DNA from: Butyriboletus loyo
Taxonomy: Eukaryota > Basidiomycota > Agaricomycetes > Boletales > Boletaceae
Length of the DNA: 64,000 bases
Direction: 5' to 3'
Assembly (NCBI GenBank): GCA_038093515.1
Contig: JBBPSI010000009.1
Span: 1 to 64,000, forward strand
The stretch's first letter is position 1, and each line of letters begins with the position of its first letter. A program made the position numbers and the translations under genes. This document shows, piece by piece, positions 11,196-22,546 of the stretch. Under the pieces are notes generated by a model. It did not search any database. It was not told where the DNA came from and saw only the letters and a program-made list of their open reading frames with translations.

Positions 11196-14076
11196 AATAA
11201 TCTTTACAGTGTAGCAAACGGATGGTGTATACAACTCTGTGGACCTGTATTAACAGCTATCGTGACCCCTGTCTTCGTACTTTATCGCTTTCCTCGTCAC
11301 ATTGTTTTGATTAGCACGCTAACTTGTTTGATGTTCCAATACAGTGCTCATCGCACTCCACATCCAGTCTATGCTGTACACTAGGATAACCATCCCACTG
11401 CTCTAGCATGCGCGCTGCGGTCGCTTCGAAGCTTCCGTGCGGCAGGCACAAGCAATTGACATTTTGATCCTCCACTGCATGCGGGCCTGGCATTGAGATT
11501 GAAACGGTTGAACGCACACCCACCTCCCCGTATTTCTCATACAGCCCTCTCGATAACGATACCTTTGTGGCGTTTCCCAAACATCTGAAACGTCTGTGGC
11601 AGGAGGTCACTCGAATCTTAATAGACGTGTGATATTTCCGCTACGGTGTACGAATGTCAGTGGGTCGCTCATCCCCGCCGCCCTCTCGAAAACTTGCCAT
11701 GAAACCTGGCACGTTTAGGTACGTTATCTGACACGCTGTACGTTTTGGCTTGTGGCTGATTGTTATGGTCTTTGTTATCATGCACCTTAACCGACGTCAT
11801 CGTCGTTTCGACCAACCGGTGAGCAAGACGTTTAGTGTTTCTGAACGCAGCTTCCGGGTGTGTTGTTAGGCGTATCGACGGCGAGGATTATTTTATGGAA
11901 CCTTTCCATGCTTCAAATTGCAGTTGATGGTTGACCTTGTGTTTTGATGTGGTCCGTGATACTGTCATTGGTCTTGACCAGATGGCTGCCTGTCGCTCGA
12001 TTCCTTGGATCACGGTTACCATGTTCTTGGTGCGGCTGCGTGTGTGCGTACATCCTCTGAACCTGGCGGCCTTGCCACTGTTTAGCTTGGTCGGGTCTTG
12101 CAACCCGATGTCACATCCGCCGGCGAGCCTTTTGGTGCATCCTCGTTATCGACCGAGTCCCTTGCTGAGCGGTGATCGTATGATGTCCTTCTCAGCGTTT
12201 CTCAACCGAGGTGTGCTCTCATTTGTTGACATCGATATCACCTCTTGTTTCAAATTTCCGCTGATCCATTATTTTCTTCTGGTGCTTGTGCGGCCCTGAA
12301 CATGACTGGCCCGGGATGTGCATATTCCCGTTCCTTGTGCAGTGTGTGTAGACCCACACTAGGAGATTTCGGTGATCACATCCTGTTGGATTCGGTGTCG
12401 TCTGCGGCCCTGGACGTAAACGGCGGAAGGAGGTGTATACCGCCGTTCCTTACACAGTATACGCTGATATATTATAGGCCAAGAGATTTCGAGCGCGCAA
12501 GTCATCACACCCAGTTGCTGTTGGCATGGCATGGGACATTGTTTTCCACGGACCCGACGACATGCCAGTCACATCTGGTGCTCGGGGGAAGGTGCTAAGA
12601 GGATCTTAGATGCTGTGATTCGACCCCTTTTTTCGATTCTGTGTACATACAAAAAGTGCATTCCTGGGGTGCCGACTCAATCGGCCAAAACCTTATGCCC
12701 TGAATGGCTGCATTCAGGACTTGTTGCAGATCGGGCCGGACCTAGGGCAGCGAGCAAAATTTAAACGCCATACAGTTCTCGTCCGTGCTCGATACAGAAC
12801 GACGATATAGTACATTGAGTTGGCAAGATTTTTTTTTCTTTTGGGACGGCGTGCTTTTGGTTAGATACCAACCAAACGTGCATGCGTGTCGTGATGGCAT
12901 TTTCTGATGCTATGCATTATGTCCATATGTACCACTGTACACAGTTATTTAAACAAAGTTGCGGCCCCGCCGCCGATGACAAAAAAGCAAGCCAAGAAAA
13001 ATCACACCATTCGACGTGCTCTCGATTGGCTACCGAACGGTGGGTGTTCGAAGGAACTAAAAGTGGGACTAATGAAGTCGGCAAAACGTGTCATGGGACC
13101 AAAGGTGAGGCTGTGAAGTTCCGAGAGAGTGCCACAAAGCGGATGAAGCATCGGCAGAATTTCAGAGGATGAGAAAAACAGCCTATTCCATATGATTTCG
13201 CGCGGGCCGGTCCAGCTCAGTTGTCCAGGGTACAGATCAAGGAACGGGGAGTTGGTTTTTCCGCGAGTGGAAGTTCTGACCAGCAAAGCAGTGTATGATG
13301 TTATGATCCAGTATGATAGTATCGGAGCAAGATGTCAACCAGGTACATGACAAACATGCAAGTTGGTGCGAGGTTGCCAATTGGAGATGTACGTCCAACT
13401 TTCCGGCAAGTCGTTTAGAGTCCCAGCTGTCACATGCGGAGAAAAGGCTGTAAATGGATGGAATACGCAAGCCAGAACGTTTCGCACACACCTGAAGCCG
13501 AAGAGAATGACGAGCCCAGCGAGATGGCGAGGCTGCAGTGACACCTCAGGCCTCAGCTATCGACTTGTGTTTGGAACTGATCGACGGCAGAATGGGATAG
13601 GCCATGACGACGAAATAAAGTATGGTTGCCACAAATCGGACCGGGGTTTTTGCCCACAGTATCAGTCGTGATGGACAAGAGATAACGTATCATGCATAGG
13701 ATTTCGGAGCAACGTTGGGCTGTTTCTCATCATGTATGGCAGTATGCATTATGACTCATCATACCGTAGGTCATACCGTAGGCCAAGCCCAGCACAGCGG
13801 ACTTGTGTGGGATTTAGGGATTGTCAAAGAGGGATAATGATTGGTGCTGTCAAACCTTGATGAGCGCAGCATAGGAGATTCTCCTGAGAGAGCCCCACCT
13901 GACAGATGGACCCTGTAACGTTTGATCGATACTTACGGAGGTTGATAAGAGAAAAAAAAAATCAAAGATGTACGTCTTCCCAAGCAAGGTCGTTCGGCTG
14001 AGTGGAGCATTCTCACGAACACAGTCACGCCACCTGACCCGCACAGCCTACTTCATCCTACCTCTCCAGGTGCACC
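11196..14076. other. gene-poor stretch
   Basis: About 2.9 kb with no supported gene. Frames at 11931-12299 (+), 13335-13544 (-) and elsewhere have no family motif and conflict with each other. A tandem 12-mer lies at 13759-13782. Confidence 0.55.
13759..13782. repeat. two perfect tandem copies of a 12-mer
   Basis: TCATACCGTAGG occurs twice in direct tandem, within a stretch containing further CAT/ATG-rich partial copies. Confidence 0.8.
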
Positions 14077-14698
14077 ATGGCAAGCTCAGAGTCCCATGTC
14101 CCAACAGTACGCGTCTCGTTCGCGTCGTTGACTCATCAAAACATAGGCACAGTCCGCAAGCTCAATTCTGTCCTCTTTCCCGTCAAGTATAGCGACAAGT
14201 ACTATCAGGACATCCTGCAACCCGAAGTCGAGGAATTTTGCCAGCTCAGTCCGTCTCTTCGATACGGTGGCTATTTCGGGTCACTTTTCTCACATGATCA
14301 GGAACATTAGTTTACTTCAACGATATCCCCGTCGGAAATATCTGCTGTAGACTGGAGAACAAGGAGTTGTATTTGACAACCTTGGGCATCCTCGCCGTAA
14401 GTCGCCATTTCGGTCTAGATAGGTCTGATGCGCTGACGGTTGCCTTACGAAGCCTTACCGATCCCGAAAGCTGGGCTCTCAAGCCCTGGAGCGCATCATC
14501 AGAGCAGCATCTACCCAAATCAAGCCCAAAATCAAGCGCATATCCCTCCACGTTCAGGTCTCCAACGCAGATGCCAAGAGGTTCTATGAGAACCATGGGT
14601 TCGACGAAGCTGGTATTTACGAAAATTACTACAAAAAGATTACACCCCAAGATGCGTGGATATTGGAGAAAATCATCGAACATGGACCAGACCAATAG
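14077..14698 (+). CDS. NAA50: N-alpha-acetyltransferase 50 (Naa50/San), GNAT fold
   Basis: Acetylates N-termini of proteins starting with Met followed by a hydrophobic residue, and is usually associated with the NatA complex at the ribosome. Three exons (14077-14248, 14311-14396, 14453-14698) give 167 residues. The N-terminus carries LNSVLFPVKYSDKYY, which matches the substrate-side loop (PVxYxxxFY) of Naa50. Next come YFNDIPVGNICCRLE and LYLTTLGILAPYR, then the acetyl-CoA binding segment, here RSRKLGSQAL rather than the usual R-x-x-G-x-G. The C-terminal part has ISLHVQVSN, the FYENHGF strand-helix and NYYKKITPQDAW, all characteristic of Naa50. The first intron uses a GTCCGT donor. The model is complete and intact. 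Confidence 0.92.
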
Positions 14699-14981
14699 TT
14701 ATCCATTCAGTGGACAAATTGTATTACATGAGCCACCACCGTACTTGTGTGACAGACCTGGAATCTGGGACAATACGTATGTTCATAATTTATGGTACGT
14801 ATACAAGGGTGAACATAGTTCTAGTCCGACACTGAGAGACTGCGGCGATCAAGACAAGACAAGATTAATATGATACTAATGAAATGACGGTCCAAATTGG
14901 CAAAGGGGGCCGGCTATCAGTCACATAAATGACGTATTGTTGAGGGAGCCGGGCTGTTCAGCCACTTACGATATCTTGTCG

Positions 14982-15680
14982 TCAAGATGCCTCGCTTTCG
15001 TGCCCGCAGTGCTTCACCAACTGGAAGACGGTGAGCAGCGCGTTAATCCGATGACGGGAAAGCAAACATGCCTGGTGCCTCTTTAGTGCATCCTTGCGGG
15101 TGAAGGTCTTTCCGCATCCGCCATTGCACAAGAACGGTTTCTCCCCTGAATGTGTTTCTCTGTGACGCTTTAAATCGTGCTGCCTGTTGAACGACAATGC
15201 ACAGAGGTCACATGAGAATGGACGTGAAGGGGATGCTGGATATTGTGGTTGCGGGTAATGAGAATCGCCGCGCCCATAATATGGGGAGGTGTGGTGAATG
15301 CTGGGTTGCTGAGGTGCGGGATATTGGTGTGATGGTACTGTGTAGTGAGGCACGGGACTTTGTGCCTGATGAGCTTGGTTTGTAGGCGGATAGCTCTGCC
15401 GTGATTGATGGTATGTGTTCGGTGTTGCCACCATGTATTGGCTGGACACTGATGGGGGGTAATCTCCGGCGTAGTCGTTTACTCCATATTGGACGGGTGG
15501 ATGGACTGACGCCATGTTGTGCGTAGTATCTGGCATGGTTGGATAGGTGCTGTTAGCTTGCACGGCTTGGTAAGTACTTGAGGATGCGAGATAACGAGGG
15601 GGGTGTTGTGAGCCGGTTGACCATTGACTGCCTCGGTCAAGGTCGGTGGTAGAAAAGGAGTACGCGCGTCGATCGGTCAT
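14982..15680 (-). CDS. C2H2 zinc-finger transcription factor
   Basis: Putative DNA-binding regulator of 215 residues from two exons (15680-15072 and 15020-14982). About 150 residues of Pro/Tyr/Gln/His-rich low complexity precede two C-terminal fingers. The first reads FSCDLCALSFNRQHDLKRH. The second starts CNGGCGKTFTRKDALKRHQ and is completed by LVKH from exon 2. The 51-base intron begins with GC (CAG|GCATGT) and ends TTCCAG. It is a multiple of three with no stop, so unspliced RNA would also be translated but would break the H-x4-H of the second finger. Targets are unknown. Confidence 0.88.
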   Translation of the reverse strand: MTDRRAYSFSTTDLDRGSQWSTGSQHPPRYLASSSTYQAVQANSTYPTMPDTTHNMASVHPPVQYGVNDYAGDYPPSVSSQYMVATPNTYHQSRQSYPPTNQAHQAQSPVPHYTVPSHQYPAPQQPSIHHTSPYYGRGDSHYPQPQYPASPSRPFSCDLCALSFNRQHDLKRHRETHSGEKPFLCNGGCGKTFTRKDALKRHQACLLSRHRINALLTVFQLVKHCGHESEAS

Positions 15681-16940
15681 GGTGAGAGTTGTGGAGGTGG
15701 AAGTGTGTCGAAATGTGGTGGAGGCCTTGGGTTCATAAGCATTTTCGGGTCCGCCAGGGCTTCATATAAACAGTGCAGCGAGCAGGCGATTTGCCGGCGC
15801 CGCAACAGGGTGAGTGCGGCACAAGCAAACACAACTGGACATGACAACCGGTTTGTACGAGATCTCGTCCTGAGGGTGCCCGATCGAGTGCTGGCTGCCT
15901 CCAATGTGCCTGATAGCGGACCTGATCTTGGGCGTTTAGCAGATGGGTTGAATAAGGCGACCCTGACGAGTGCAATTTTTGCACTGAGCGACTAACCAAA
16001 GTGAGGTAGAGTGACTCTCATCAGCATACCGGCGAGCGTTCGTCGACCAAGCATCAAACCCGATATGGCTGCGACTTTCTCAGCGGGCTGAATGTAACAT
16101 CGTGGCGAGTCCTGCTGACCTCTGGTGCGGTCTGACAATTGAGACCGGCCATCCGAACTCCATGTGATAACTAGCCCAGGTCTGGACGGTTGGGCCGTCC
16201 TGCCGATTCGTGTATGGGTACGACCGAGTATGGTCGTTTCGCATAGCCCAGCCCAGCCCAGCCCGGTCCAGTCCAGTTCAGTTCAGTCCCGGTATGATCG
16301 AATTCCCAGAACTCTCACTCGGACCGTGCCAGCCCGCTCAGGCTTGCCTTGTGGTCAGGACATTGCACGCGTCACGCCTGTTCCGGTGTTAGCGTTGCCT
16401 GAACGCGGATCTTGCACGCACGGTTGCCAGTGGTGAAGATACGCCGTCTATCGAGCGACGCTACCGGAAGGAGGGATAAGGTTGCCAGTGCTCAGTCGTG
16501 GCGCGACGCTCAGCCCCGGAACGTGTCGTACCTTTCCGTCACCACCTTTTTCGTTTTGTTTGTTTGGGATTCCCACTTGAGAGTGTCCGAAAAAGGACGT
16601 GCCAGTTGATCGACGCAATGACGTAGTCGCACACGGCCGCCTCCTCCCCGCATGTCGAAGCGTCCCAAAAGCCACTTTTATTTCCGTGTGCGGCAGATTC
16701 GCGGTCCACCGTTTCTGAAAAATCGATTGCCTCTCTCGACACAAGGCCGTTTCATAGACGGACATGGGAATCATCCAGCTTGAACGAGCGAGATGAACTC
16801 GACCCGCAGCATTCGATCCAACCATCGTCTCACGTTCCCCCCCTGATCGTTAACGCGACGTCCTCGTCCATCGCCATCCCAACATTCCCTCTCTCCCTCA
16901 AACTCGCCGTTGGTACCTCAAACTCATCCGGTATAATTCC
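15681..16940. other. intergenic stretch
   Basis: About 1.26 kb without a supported gene between the C2H2 factor (which starts at 15680 on minus) and the ligase relic. It holds a decaying pentamer array at 16246-16290 and a single ACGCGT at 16367-16372. Open frames here are short and antisense to each other. Confidence 0.5.
16246..16290. repeat. degenerate pentamer array GYYYR x9
   Basis: Nine five-base units in order: GCCCA x3, GCCCG, GTCCA x2, GTTCA x2, GTCCC. Units differ almost only by C/T transitions. Confidence 0.8.
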
Positions 16941-19035
16941 TCAGGCGATGTCGCGTTCGAGGCCATATCCAACGTTCGCACACTCGTCGCCCATCCCGTG
17001 TACCAATAAATCGCCAACGTCAGAGGCAGCCATCGTCGAGCAACTCCTTGTCGCGACGGGAGCAGAGACATGATTTCTGGTCCGCACGCTGTCGCAGAAC
17101 CTCCGCGCGGGTGCCGTCCGAACGTCTATATTGACAGCGTCCGCCAGAGCTTTGGTCCTGTCTCCGCCTCCAAATCCGACCATGTCCATTCCATGTGATT
17201 CATCACCACATGTGACTCCCCAGTGTCTCGCGTCCATTGAACCATCGCCATCGGGCAAGAAAAATAAACATATCGGTCCGCAACGTAACGAGCTTCGGTT
17301 CAAGTTTGCGAACCCCGAAGCTCTCGTAAAACACATCGTCGCTGGAGCCGTTGTCGATGGACTCGATGGACTCCCTGCACGGGTCCCGCTCACCCTGCCT
17401 GCGTCCCTGACTTTCGATCCTTTTAGTGATCATTTCGAGTCAGGTATCCCTCTCCATCCCACACTGGGCCCTCCAGCCCGACCACTTGATGGAGCATATG
17501 ATCAACCGAATGAGATGCCGTTCACAGCGGAGTTCAAGTACGATGGCCAGCGTGCACAGATTCACGCTTTAAAGGTGGCCAGTGGTTGTCCGTCCATCCA
17601 CTTTTTCTCTCGGCATCTTGAATACATGACCGATAAAGTAAAATTCTCGTAACTTGGGGTACACAGTTTGACTAATCCCATGCTCTATCCCGATGTGGTT
17701 TCATTGGTCAGGCGCATGTTTGCAAGAGCGCACGACCTACAGTCTTTTATTATCGACGTTGCCATAGATCCGGACGATGGCAGCCTCAGGTCTTTCCAAG
17801 AGCTTTCGAACAGGGAAAGGATGGCCTTGGAAGTTCGAGATATCAAAGTCACAGTGTGCGTGTTTGCTTTCGACTCGACGGTGAGGCCAGTTTCGTTTCA
17901 CCAGTATCACGACGTTCGACCCCGTGTGATTGACGTCCTCCACCAGATCCTATTGGGACGATTGTTCCGGGAAAGACGGGATATATTGAGAACTCGATTC
18001 CCTGCCTTGACACCAGGGGAACAGGATCAGCTCGCTTTGATTACGACAACACCTGCGAAAGCGAACAAGGACGAGAACGCATTTTGGCAGACAGCCGTGG
18101 AAAGTCGCTGTGAAGGCCTCATGATCAAAGTTGGTTCTCAGATGCGTCACTGCCTTGGCGCTCATTCTTGGTCAGCTCCTGGACAGCGGCAAGAGTCGAA
18201 AGCGACCGCTGCCAGCTACGTATGAGCCTCGCGAGTGTATGTTTGACACGTCTGTGTTCACGCGACGTTGAATCATGTGATCAACTTTTTCAGACAAGCG
18301 AACTTGCGCATGGCTGAAGCTAAAGAAAGATTACGCGGATGGTCTTGGAGACACGCTCGACTTGGTCCCTATCGGAGCATGGCACGGAAATGGACACAAA
18401 GCAGGACGGTGGAACCCCGTCTTGTTCGCAGTCTGGGATTCCACAAAAGAAAGGCTAGTCGCAGTTTGCAAATGCATGTCGGGTAAGCGTTTATGGCACC
18501 ATACCTTGCACGTTTGGGATAACCGATCCGGTCAGGTTTTTCCGACGCGTTTTACAAGGCAAGTATGACCAATCCCCCCGCGGATGTGGGCTATAGCATA
18601 TGGATGGGTGACTCGTTCTAAAAACAGGATCTTACTCCGATGTTTCCAACGATCACTCATACCACCCTTTGATACCGGAGGTAAGGGCCATCCTTTTGCT
18701 AGATGGGGGTATCCTTTTTTTCTTTGACCCTAAAAATTCACAGCTCCCGAGTTTGTCCCGAATGCATAGGGTTTATACCTGATGTTTATTTTAGACCTCG
18801 TGAAGTCTGGGAGATCCGTGGCACGGAGCAAGCAGATTCACGCTTTTCGTACCTTTCTTTTTTTGATGCTCACCGCTTTGAATCGTGATCCAGCATTACG
18901 CTCAGTCCCGTTTCTTTGGCCGCACTGGGTGAGGTATCCTCTGCGAGAGGTCTGGGTTTGCGGTTTCCGCACTTCGTTCGCGTCAACGTCCATAACATGC
19001 CCAACAGCTCGCTCAAATGTGCGAATCGAAGATGA
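16941..19035 (+). pseudogene. CDC9: DNA ligase I (ATP-dependent) relic
   Basis: Long stretches match eukaryotic replicative DNA ligase I in the right order but not in one usable frame. Blocks seen: GDVAFEAISNVRTL (16944), AIVEQLLVATGAET (to 17070), FLVRTLSQNLRAGAVRTSIL, the adenylation motif AEFKYDGQRAQIH with the active Lys (about 17530), FIIDVAIDPDDGSLRSFQEL, ESRCEGLMIK, LPATYEP, AWLKLKKDY, LVPIGAWHGNG (18361), VYFRPREVWEIRG (about 18800) and LSPVSLAALG plus LRFPHFVRV (18899-18980). Breaks: an in-frame TGA at 17071 where an Arg codon (CGA) is expected; a frame change before 17030; no AG acceptor before the YPDVV block (17680); the acidic residue of motif III lost in FIIDVAID; and C-terminal sequence diverging after 18830 with an early stop at 19033. 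Two introns would need GC donors (18222 region, 18559). Replicative ligase is essential, so an intact copy must exist elsewhere. A functional gene with exotic splicing is less likely. Confidence 0.78.
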
Positions 19036-19175
19036 ATCAGACGGTCGAGCTGAAAGTCGTTGTAGAACGTATCAGAATACACTCTGAGTCGCAAGCATTG
19101 ACATCCTCTTAATAAAATGGTGGACTTGGGTGCAGAACAGTGATACCAATACTCGACGCCTCGTAGACCGTGACC

Positions 19176-20793
19176 TTAACCCGCTGGCCAAAAGCTGGTG
19201 ATAATCGAGAGAGCTGTGTGGTACATACTATCACTAGGAAACGCAGTATCGATAACGTGCTTCAACCCGCCGTTCGATAGTGCATCCTTCCAGTCACTGT
19301 CTCTCTCCCCCGGAGGCAATAGCCCCTGGAGGTGAGCGTACGACACGAGAAGAGCATACTTGATCGTAAGTACTGGCGGTGCAGAAGCCCAATTCTGGGA
19401 CGTGTGATCGTTACAGAGCAGTTGAAAAACCTCTGAACACGTCGCGAGCGCAGGCCGCGGCGGAAGGCTGGATCCTGCCCGACCGACCCCGGGGTCCGTG
19501 GCGGATGATATGGCCCCCAAGTCACGCTGCGATCCACGCCTGGGGAGAGGCCTAGGTCGAGGCTTGGTCCCTCCGGTGATGGACGGTCCAGATGACAGAA
19601 ATCTCTGGCATACAGTGATTTTAAAAGTGAAAACCGTGACTGTCTTTGGCAGGCTCTCCATCAAGTTCTGGGCGATTTGGGGAGAAGAAGTATATAAGCG
19701 GGTCGTCAGTGTGGCGGCAAACATGGGCCCATCGAGATATCCCGAGAGACTGAGGTTGATGAGCTGCAGGAAACCTCAATTCGTGCGTTGAATCCATCGG
19801 AGGTGCTGTGAAGACGCACAAGTGTCAATAGTCGAGTGGCCATCTCTCGACGCTCGCCATCTTCCTGCCCGACCGAGTGAAAGACGATATCGAGTGGAGC
19901 ATCTGCCTCCCATCGTGGGCCAGTACCTCCTCTTGGGGGAGGGATCTGCGACAAGAGAAGTAGGGAGAACCTTTCTGCATCCGAACAGGCGTTATTCCCG
20001 AGTTTTGACAGGGAATTGGACCTTACCTCCAGATTTCTGAAAGTTGAGCAACTCGTCCTTTTCGAACAAGGCCAGCAGCCAGTGAAGGATTGGCCACGCA
20101 TATTCAGCGACTACTGCCGGTGTGTCACGGCCTTGGTCGAGGTCAGCGTTTTGGACATCATAGACACCTCGCCCGCGCTTCTTGCTCGCCTCCTGAGGCA
20201 AGAGCTTTTTGCGCTGTATGAACGCTTCCTTGAGGATGGCCCAGCAATTTCTACAATCCTTGATACACAGGGACTCTCGAGCGATGACCGAGTCTTCGTC
20301 ATGGCCGTTATCGCTCGACCCTGGCGATAGATTGTTGTCAGCGACATTATCCAACGGATATCTCGGCAGTGCTCTAAATAAAGAACTAGGTGAATTCGTA
20401 GCAAGGAACGAGAACAGAATTCGCTGAGCAGCGTCAGAGTCGACAACCGAAGGAGATAATGATGCCTTGGAAAGCGTAGGTTTCTGTTTCGTGGGGGAAC
20501 ATTTGATAGGAGACGGAAGGGACTGTTCCTGGGGGTTTACTTGGTCACCGGTAGATGGGGGAGGAGGGAAGAGAGCCATGTAAAGGAGTTGGCGGATATG
20601 GTCACTGTGCAAGTGCGATGAGATCGGGATCTAGAATGGGAGCCAAGGAGACTTGCACAGGTGGCTTGAAGGACGAAGACCGCAGTTGGTCTAGGACTGC
20701 TATGCCGGATTCATACTGGCCCTCCTCGAAACAGGTGTCGACCAGTCCCCGCTGATATCTTGTCATTTCCCGCTCGTCGTTCGAGGCAACCAT
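19176..20793 (-). CDS. hypothetical protein
   Basis: Four exons (20793-20657, 20604-20027, 19974-19820, 19763-19176) sum to exactly 486 codons, a 485-residue protein. The first intron needs a GC donor (GT|GCAAGT...CACAG); the others are GT-AG. The start is the ATG at 20793 (MVASNDEREMTRYQ). The N-terminus is helical and TPR-like (FEEGQYESGIAVLDQLRSS, HIRQLLYMALFP). A Ser/Pro linker and a leucine-rich alpha-helical body follow (AWPILHWLLALFEKDELL, RLLTLLINLSLSGYL). About 60 residues after that are basic and low-complexity (KPRPRPLPRRG) and could hide one more intron. There is no signal peptide or membrane segment. I do not recognise the family. An all-helical scaffold is suggested by composition only. 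Confidence 0.7.
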
Positions 20794-21253
20794 CTTGATG
20801 GCCAGGAGAAAGGGACGCGAGGCGCGTCGTGCCGTTGGGGAACGCGGTGCACGTGACAAAGTCAGCAGCTTACATATATATATATATTCAGCTTGGATTG
20901 GCCCATCAACTCGGAGTGAACTTGTCTATCTCACTTCGGCCAGGGTCACCGTGCTTGTGTGGTATTTTGGGGTCAAAGCTGTCCCTCGAGCGATCATCGT
21001 AATTTTTATGTGTCAGGGGTATTAGCACCACCGCCTCGTTGCATCGCGGATCGAACTGAAGGGCCCACCTTCACCTCCCTGCTGACAAATCCAAGCTCAC
21101 GAAAGTCCCAACTGAAACGTCGGAAGTCGTCGGAACTGCCAACACCAGAGCCAAAACACGTCGTCGTGCCAGGTTAGTACCGTTCCTTTTTACCACCAGT
21201 TCCGGTGCGGCACATTGATGCACGGCCGGTTCAGTGCGTTTCTCGGCAGTTGA
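20794..21253. other. divergent promoter region
   Basis: 460 bases between the unknown gene (minus) and the BolA gene (plus), with a TA dinucleotide run near 20875-20887 and no gene of its own. Confidence 0.5.
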
Positions 21254-21826
21254 ATGTTTCGCCCTCGCCCAACAGGTCCAGTTCGTCATTTGCTAGGGCA
21301 ATTTCACCGGACCATGGCCACGGAAACAAGTGAATCTGGATCTCGTGGGCCGGTTGAGGCCGCTGTACACGACAAGGTGAGGAGGATATGCCGATCAGCA
21401 CATCGAGAACGGCCTCGAAGCCATTTCTTAGCTAACAACTCTCCTTCAACCTTCACGACTCACCATTACAAACGAGTCCCACCTCCACCGCCATCATGCT
21501 GCCATGAGGGCCCAAGGTGGAGGCAACGGTGAAACACGTCAGTCTCTCGTTCGAGATGTCCGCAAATAATCATCCACTCACGTGCTGCTACCGCCGTGTA
21601 TAGATTTCGCAGTGCAGATCATCTCAGAAGCATTCAACGGAAAGGTATATTCACCTTTCCCATTGCCAACACCGCCATTCATCCGATTTCTCAGACAACT
21701 TTGCAACGGCACCGAATGATTTACTCGGCGTTGTCAGACGAGCTCGCTCAAGGGCTCCACGCTCTATCTCTGAAAACGTCGACGTCAGAGGAGGCACAAT
21801 GGTTGACCACTAGACAGGTTGAGTGA
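21254..21826 (+). CDS. BOL1: BolA-like protein, mitochondrial Bol1/BOLA1 type
   Basis: BolA proteins work with monothiol glutaredoxins in delivering Fe-S clusters; the Bol1 class acts in mitochondria. Four exons (21254-21376, 21432-21537, 21604-21644, 21695-21826) give 133 residues. The first 20 residues (MFRPRPTGPVRHLLGQFHRT) are Arg-rich with no acidic residue, as in a mitochondrial presequence. The domain shows LTITNESHLHRHHAAM, ETHFAVQIISEAFNGK spliced across two introns, LQRHRMIYSAL with the conserved RHR, and the LHALSLKTSTSEEAQW tail with the invariant His. The first coding exon is joined by GTGAGG...TTCTTAG, and exons 2-3 by a GTCAGT donor. The model is intact. The alternative start at 21314 would drop the presequence. 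Confidence 0.88.
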
Positions 21827-22546
21827 TGTTGTGAAATGCGTGCCCTCTTGGTTGCTTAGACTCGTCAATCATGAGAGCCGTCCTTTAATTAATACACCGT
21901 CCAACCACAAATTGTCCGTGCGGCCGTTACCCTCATCGCCGGTTAAAATGCGATCCTCCACCGCTTGAGTTGTTGGGACGCAAATAAGTCCTCCTGGCGA
22001 TGCCCATCCGCAGCCATGAAAAAACGTATCCTGCCCGGCAGCTTGGAGAGTAATGGGGCTCGGAAGATGCACTCTTGATCCCCATTTATATTGTATATTG
22101 ACTGCGGTTGATCCGCAACAGCCAATCCAGTGTCGGCAACTACCCCGACGTGCCACTTGCTCCTCTGTCTTCTTGTGTTCCTCACGCGCTTTGGTATGAA
22201 ATTTTCATTTCTTTGCGCGACTAGCTCCCTCGTTATTGTGTGGTAGGTCTGTTGCCCACTATTCACTACCGTGGAATTGAGGATCAGCATCGGCTCGTGC
22301 ACAGCAAGCAAGTCCCGGCGACAATCAAGAGCGGTTGCTGTTAGCGCGGACATCTTGGTAACGGTGTCCATGAATCCCTTGCTTCTACTTTCATGCAGTG
22401 TGTACTGAAGGCTGGACACTCTTTCATAACGGTTTATCCTCTATGGTTCCGACATCACGATTAACGTGCAAGTGCTCATGTTCCCATATATAAACCACGA
22501 CGGTGCTTGTGACATTTTGTCCTCCTCCAAGCTTTCTGTTATTCCA
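21827..22546. other. intergenic stretch with an uncertain minus-strand ORF
   Basis: 720 bases between the BolA gene and the second C2H2 gene. A minus-strand frame of 143 codons from an ATG (22371-21943) is open without introns but resembles no family I know, so I do not call it a gene. Confidence 0.4.
22487..22494 (+). promoter_or_regulatory. TATA box of the C2H2 gene
   Basis: TATATAAA lies 60 bases upstream of the ATG at 22547, followed by a CT-rich stretch (TCCTCCTCC) as in many fungal core promoters. It also argues for the start at 22547 over upstream in-frame codons. Confidence 0.5.

Noticed and set aside
11014..11214. Alternative frame at the 3' end of the unknown gene at 10566-11195
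   Set aside because: The in-frame exon remains open to its own stop and has the more plausible hydrophobic pattern; no intron links to this frame.
16367..16372. Single ACGCGT upstream of the ligase relic
   Set aside because: Fits the idea of an old MBF-controlled CDC9 promoter, but one hexamer 570 bases from the relic is not evidence.
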